From Klebsiella planticola ATCC 33531 (GTDB lineage Bacteria; Pseudomonadota; Gammaproteobacteria; Enterobacterales; Enterobacteriaceae): a stretch of 64,000 nucleotides of DNA. The stretch covers positions 62,001-126,000 of the forward strand of contig NZ_JMPP01000022.1 of assembly GCF_000735435.1 (NCBI RefSeq), written 5' to 3'. Numbering within the stretch: position 1 is the stretch's first letter; every line of letters begins with the position of its first letter. Positions 62,360 through 64,000 of this stretch are shown in pieces. The notes under the pieces were generated by a model that was given only the letters and a program-made list of their open reading frames with translations, was not told the DNA's origin and did not search any database. The position numbers and the translations under genes are program-made.

Positions 62360-64000
62360 CAATATGCTCGACGGTAAAGCCAAAGAACGGGAACAGCTTC
62401 TCCGCCGGCGCTGATTCACCGTAGCTTCTCATTCCCACGATGGCGCCCTTCAGCCCGACATATTTATACCAGTAGTCGGCGATACCGGCCTCAACCGCAA
62501 TTCTGGCGCTGACGTTAGCCGGAAGAACCGACTCCCGATATGCCTCATCTTGCGCATCGAAAACATCGGTTGAGGGCAGGGAGACTACCCGCACGTTAAC
62601 CCCTTTGGCGAGCAGTTTTTCCGCCGCCAGCACGGTTATCTCTACTTCGGAACCGGTGGCTATCAGGATTAAATCCGGTTTTCCCCCCGCATCTTTCAGC
62701 ACGTAGCCGCCGCGGGCAATATCCTGTACCTGTTGCGGCGTCCGCGCCATTTGCGCCAGGTTTTGCCGCGACAGAATCAGCGCAGTGGGGCCGGTTTGCC
62801 GTTCAATCGCCGCCTGCCACGCCACCGCCGTTTCGACCTGATCGCAGGGGCGCCAGGTGCTGAAGTTCGGCGTCAATCGCAGACTGGCCAGCTGTTCGAC
62901 CGCCTGATGAGTGGGACCATCTTCCCCTAACCCAATCGAGTCATGGGTATAGACCATAATCTGTCTGGCCTTCATCAGCGCTGCCATTCGCGCCGCGTTA
63001 CGCGCATATTCGACAAACATCAGGAAGGTGGACGTATAAGGGATAAAGCCGCCGTGAAGGGCTATGCCGTTGCCGATCGCCGTCATGCCGAACTCGCGCA
63101 CGCCATAATGAATATAGTTGCCCGCCACGTCCTCTTTGATCGATGTTGACCCGGACCAGATGGTGAGGTTGCTCGGCGCCAGATCCGCCGACCCGCCCAG
63201 CAGCTCCGGCAGAAGCGGTCCATAGGCGTTCAGGGCATTTTGCGACGCTTTACGGCTGGCAATTTTCGCCGGCTCGGCCTGCAGTTGCGCGATATAGTCG
63301 TGCGCCGCATCGCCCCAGCTCTCCGGCAGCGCGCCGTCCATTCTGCGTTTTAGCTCCGCCGCCAGTTGTGGATACTGCTGCTGATACGCGGCGAACCGCT
63401 GATTCCACGTCTGTTCTGCCTGCTCGCCGCGCGGCCGGGCATCCCATTGCTGATAAATCTCTTTGGGGATCTCAAACGGCGGATGTTTCCAGCCCAGCTT
63501 CTCGCGGGCTAACGCCACCTCTTTTTCCCCCAGCGCAGCGCCATGGGACTCTTCCGAACCGGCTTTATTCGGTGAGCCATAGCCAATCACGGTGCGGCAG
63601 ATGATCAGCGAAGGTTTATCCGTGACGCTTTGCGCCTCGAGAATTGCCTGTTTCACTGCCTGCGGGTCGTGACCGTCAATATCGCCAATCACGTGCCAGT
63701 GATAGGCCCGAAAGCGCGCGGCGGTATCGTCGGTAAACCAGCCGTCGGTTTTACCATCGATTGAGATGCCGTTATGGTCGTAGAAGCCGATCAGCTTGCC
63801 AAGACCCAGCGTCCCCGCCAGCGAGCTGGCTTCGTGGGAAATCCCCTCCATCAGACAGCCATCGCCCATAAACACCCAGGTATAGTGATCGACAATGTCA
63901 TGGCCGGGACGGTTAAACTGCGCCGCCAGCGTGCGCTCGGCAATCGCCATGCCGACGGCGTTGGCCAGCCCCTGGCCAAGCGGGCCGGTGGTGGTCTCGA
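62328..64000 (-). CDS. tktB: transketolase 2, C-terminal part
   Basis: The last 556 or so residues of transketolase, open at the right window edge, so the first 110 residues lie outside. The enzyme moves two-carbon ketol units in the pentose phosphate pathway with thiamine diphosphate. The [18 protein letters not shown] segment binds the ThDP diphosphate and metal. [19 protein letters not shown] and DLAPSNLT are typical. The location next to ypfG and nudK fits tktB rather than the main isoenzyme tktA. It is convergent with ypfG and overlaps its end by 32 bases. In E. coli tktB is RpoS-dependent. Confidence 0.94.
   Translation of the reverse strand, partial: ETTTGPLGQGLANAVGMAIAERTLAAQFNRPGHDIVDHYTWVFMGDGCLMEGISHEASSLAGTLGLGKLIGFYDHNGISIDGKTDGWFTDDTAARFRAYHWHVIGDIDGHDPQAVKQAILEAQSVTDKPSLIICRTVIGYGSPNKAGSEESHGAALGEKEVALAREKLGWKHPPFEIPKEIYQQWDARPRGEQAEQTWNQRFAAYQQQYPQLAAELKRRMDGALPESWGDAAHDYIAQLQAEPAKIASRKASQNALNAYGPLLPELLGGSADLAPSNLTIWSGSTSIKEDVAGNYIHYGVREFGMTAIGNGIALHGGFIPYTSTFLMFVEYARNAARMAALMKARQIMVYTHDSIGLGEDGPTHQAVEQLASLRLTPNFSTWRPCDQVETAVAWQAAIERQTGPTALILSRQNLAQMARTPQQVQDIARGGYVLKDAGGKPDLILIATGSEVEITVLAAEKLLAKGVNVRVVSLPSTDVFDAQDEAYRESVLPANVSARIAVEAGIADYWYKYVGLKGAIVGMRSYGESAPAEKLFPFFGFTVEHIVSLADEICNG

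Overview
The window is a chromosomal segment of a gram-negative enterobacterium, most likely Klebsiella, Raoultella or a close relative. The evidence is high GC content, protein lengths nearly identical to the E. coli orthologues (for example HisRS 424, IMPDH 488, BepA 487, AcrD 1037 residues), the E. coli gene order sseA to tktB, and a bglK-type beta-glucoside kinase of the length known from K. pneumoniae. The species call is an inference. No tRNA, rRNA, CRISPR array, prophage or insertion sequence was seen.

Layout: (1) 1-8.5 kb: start of sseA, the periplasmic alpha-2-macroglobulin yfhM coupled to pbpC, then ndk. (2) 8.5-17.3 kb: rlmN, rodZ, ispG, hisS, yfgM, bamB, der, mixing RNA modification, cell shape, isoprenoid synthesis, translation, outer-membrane assembly and ribosome biogenesis. 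(3) 17.3-23.4 kb: an accessory Gfo/Idh/MocA oxidoreductase, yfgJ, xseA, and the PurR-type guaBA operon. (4) 23.4-27.6 kb: an accessory island absent from the E. coli order, with a nitrilase-family gene interrupted by an in-frame amber codon, two LysR regulators and an MFS transporter. (5) 27.7-36.1 kb: yfgG, the FNR-controlled cyclic-di-GMP phosphodiesterase yfgF, ppk-ppx, and purMN. (6) 36.1-38.7 kb: an inserted bglK plus GH1 phospho-beta-glucosidase operon with an apparent CRP site and paired LacI/GalR-type operators. (7) 38.7-54.5 kb: upp-uraA, hda (CTG start), yfgD, bepA, perM, bcp, gcvR, dapA-bamC, purC, ypfJ-tmcA, ypfH, ypfN, dapE, yffB. (8) 54.5-64 kb: the 19-codon gene ypfM, the efflux pump acrD, aegA, nudK, ypfG and the C-terminal part of tktB; narQ, which lies between acrD and aegA in E. 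coli, is missing.

Themes: nucleotide metabolism dominates (guaB, guaA, purN, purM, purC, upp, uraA, ndk), and three loci carry recognisable PurR operators. A second theme is the envelope: bamB, bamC, bepA, rodZ, pbpC and yfhM. The most interesting points are the regulatory architecture of the bglK operon, the amber-interrupted nitrilase, the structured ndk-rlmN intergenic region, and several conserved but unusual expression signals (CTG start of hda, the GATTTTTTTTG start of upp, the perfect FNR box of yfgF). I found no clearly undescribed multi-gene system; most of the window is well-conserved core genome.
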